Shown here piece after piece: positions 62,110-64,000 of a DNA stretch of 64,000 bases. Source of the stretch: Hydractinia symbiolongicarpus. Its lineage: Eukaryota; Cnidaria; Hydrozoa; Anthoathecata; Hydractiniidae. The notes under the pieces were generated by a model. That model saw only the letters and a list, made by a program, of their open reading frames with translations. It made no database searches and was not told the origin of the DNA. The stretch lies in assembly GCF_029227915.1 (NCBI RefSeq), contig NC_079877.1:20359851-20423850 (forward strand), written 5' to 3'. The translations under genes and the position numbers were made by a program. Positions within the stretch are counted from its first letter, which is position 1. Each line of letters starts with the position of its first letter.

Positions 62110-64000
62110 ATCTTACGCCAGTTCTGTCTGTCTGTCTGTGACTTTTGCAAAGTGGATAAAATTTCTTTGATAAAGTCTATAAAACATCGTCTATAAATTT
62201 CTTCTGTAAATTAGCAAACTCTAACGTTAAAGCAATATTGACGTCAAAGAAAAGTATATTAAGATTAGTGAAGCCATTGCATTCCACTTTTAAATTTAAG
62301 GCTAAATAACTTAGAAACGGGTTGAATTAACTGACGTCATTTCCAGCGTGGGTAACTAGGGACTACCTGAGACCAATTTGGGTAAGTTTTCCAAACCTGG
62401 GTCACCGAATCCGTTTCGGAATGGACGGGTTAATGATGTCATCAAAAACTTTTAAACCCTAATATCTCTGCATCCATTTGTCAAAAGTACATAATCATAT
62501 ACATTTTCTTGATCAGCGTTTCAAGATCTATACGATGAAGGCAACAGGTATACATATTTCTGAAAATTTTTTTTTGTGTTTTCACAGGTCTCTGCTGATG
62601 TCAGCAAAATTTAAATGACGCCTTATCGACTAGTCTCTATAATAATACGCCAGTTCTGTCTGTCTGTCAGGGACTACCTAGGACCAATTTGGGTAAGTTT
62701 CCCAAACCTGGGTCCCAAAATCCGTTTCCGAATGGACGGGTTGATGACGTCATCAAAAAAATCTTCAAACCCTAATATCTCTGCAACCGTTTGTCAAAGA
62801 TGCATAATCCTATACATTTTCTTGATCAGCGTCTAAAATTTTTTTTGTCTTTTTGCAGGTCTTTGCTGACGTCAGCAAAATGTTTTAACCCTTATATCTC
62901 ATTAAGCGCTCATCAGAAACCCATGATAATATGCATTTTCTTGATCAGCAGTTAAAGCTTTACACAATAGAGGCAATCTTATATAATAATACGGAGAGTG
63001 TGTCTTTGTGTTTGTGTGTCTGTAACAGGCAAAGTGGAACTTTCATTTTGCTTTGATGTTGCCGAAAAATGCATGTCTAATTTGCTAAATTTTCTGACGT
63101 TACGTCGCCACGTCAATAACACTACTTTAACGTCAATATCCTATATTAAATTAATGAAGCCATTACAGTGCACCTAAAACTTTGAGGCTAAATAACTTGG
63201 AAACGAAGTGGTGACGTCAATCATTTTTTACCGCGTGGGTAACTAGGGACCACCTAGGACCAATTTGGGTAATTTTCCAAAATCTGGCGCCCCCGAATCC
63301 GTTTCGGAATAGACGGGTTAATGATGTCATCAAAAAAACCTTCAAACCCTAATATCTTTGGAACCCTTTGTCAAAAGTACATGATCCTATACATTTTCTT
63401 GATGATCGTTTCAATATCTATATATACGATGAAGGCAACGGCTATAGAAATTTCCTTAAAAAATTTTTGGGGGTTTTGACGAGCCATTGCTGATGTCAGC
63501 AACATCTTTAAAACCTTATATCTCCTTCGGCGTTTGTCAAAAACATATGATCCTATACATTAATTTGATCAGCGTTTTAACCTCTACACATTACAGGCAA
63601 CAAATAAACAAAACTTCGCCAATTCTTTTTGTATCTGCCCTTTGACGTCAGCAAAAAATCTAAAACAACCTATTTTTTATTGTCCTTCTGCCCAAGTTGA
63701 TTTCTCTACAGGCCTTATGGACTAGTCTATATAATTATTGCCAGTTCCGTCTGTCTGTGACCGCCAAAGTGGATACCTTTTGGTATTGCCTAAAAAGTCT
63801 AATGTGTTAATCTTTCTATTAATGAAGCCATTACAGTGCACTTAAAACTTTGAGGCCAAATAACGTGGAAACGAGGTGGTGATGTCAATGATTTTTTACC
63901 GCATGGGTAACTAGGGACCACCTGGGACTAATTTGGGTAAGTTTCCCACAACTGGATCCCAAAATCTGTTTCAAAATGGACAGGTTGATGATGTCATCAA
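62110..64000 (+). repeat. Array of TGACGTCA-rich repeat units running off the window
   Basis: Unit starts marked by GTCTGTCTGT...AAAGTGGA lie at about 62130, 62655, 62995 and 63745. Each continues with blocks TGCACCTAAAACTTTGAGGC, AACTAGGGACCACCTGGGAC, CCGTTTCGGAATGGACGGGT, GATGACGTCATCAAAAA and TACATTTTCTTGATCAGCG; the ends read ACTAGTCTATATAATAAT. Units vary in length (about 340 to 740 bases) and several are internally truncated. Same family as 16280-17035. Confidence 0.85.

Noticed and set aside
62110-64000. CRISPR-like array
   Set aside because: Units are hundreds of bases long, diverged and without unique spacers, in a eukaryotic context.

Overview
The window looks like nuclear DNA of an early-branching animal, most likely a cnidarian. 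I infer this from an intron-rich host gene related to DCAF8, very AT-rich spacers full of microsatellites and decayed transposons, and a large virus-like element whose proteins resemble those I remember from cnidarian Polintons. No search was run, so the species is unknown.

Positions 1 to about 16060 hold most of a Polinton/Maverick (polintovirus, adintovirus-like) copy, visibly less AT-rich than its flank. The left end lies outside the window. Gene order: protein-primed DNA polymerase B (+), membrane protein (+), Fic-domain protein (+), two small membrane proteins (+), A32-like packaging ATPase (+), a duplicated small gene (+), BRO-family protein (+), a cysteine/acidic protein (+), integrase (-), membrane/coiled-coil protein (-), major capsid protein (-), large coiled-coil membrane protein (+), candidate minor capsid protein (-), 265-residue protein (+), SAP-domain protein (-), small protein (-) and an ankyrin-repeat protein (-). 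At least seven genes carry stops or frameshifts while the major capsid, Fic, BRO and ankyrin genes are open, so the copy is probably dead but fairly young. Small hairpins follow most stop codons and an AATAAA-like motif abuts most start codons, suggesting the element's own expression punctuation.

From 16.1 to 49.9 kb I see no certain host gene. There are remains of a hAT transposase and an OTU-like domain, a foldback element, a PIF/Harbinger element with both its genes (nested with a MITE and a hAT-like insertion), non-LTR retrotransposon pieces, a Helitron Pif1 helicase interrupted by a MITE, a tRNA-like SINE head, a GCGAAA-rich terminal-inverted-repeat element, an rve-type transposase relic, minisatellites and large palindromes.

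From 49.9 to 55.6 kb thirteen exons on the minus strand encode the C-terminal 387 residues of a DCAF8-like WD40 protein, with consistent phases and GT-AG junctions. It is the only clear host gene. Its 5' exons were not found; they would lie to the right, so the pogo-like and copia-like relics at 56 to 61 kb may be intronic.

From 62.1 kb to the end there is an array of several-hundred-base repeats (TGACGTCA-rich), of which another copy lies at 16.3 to 17.0 kb beside the Polinton's right edge.
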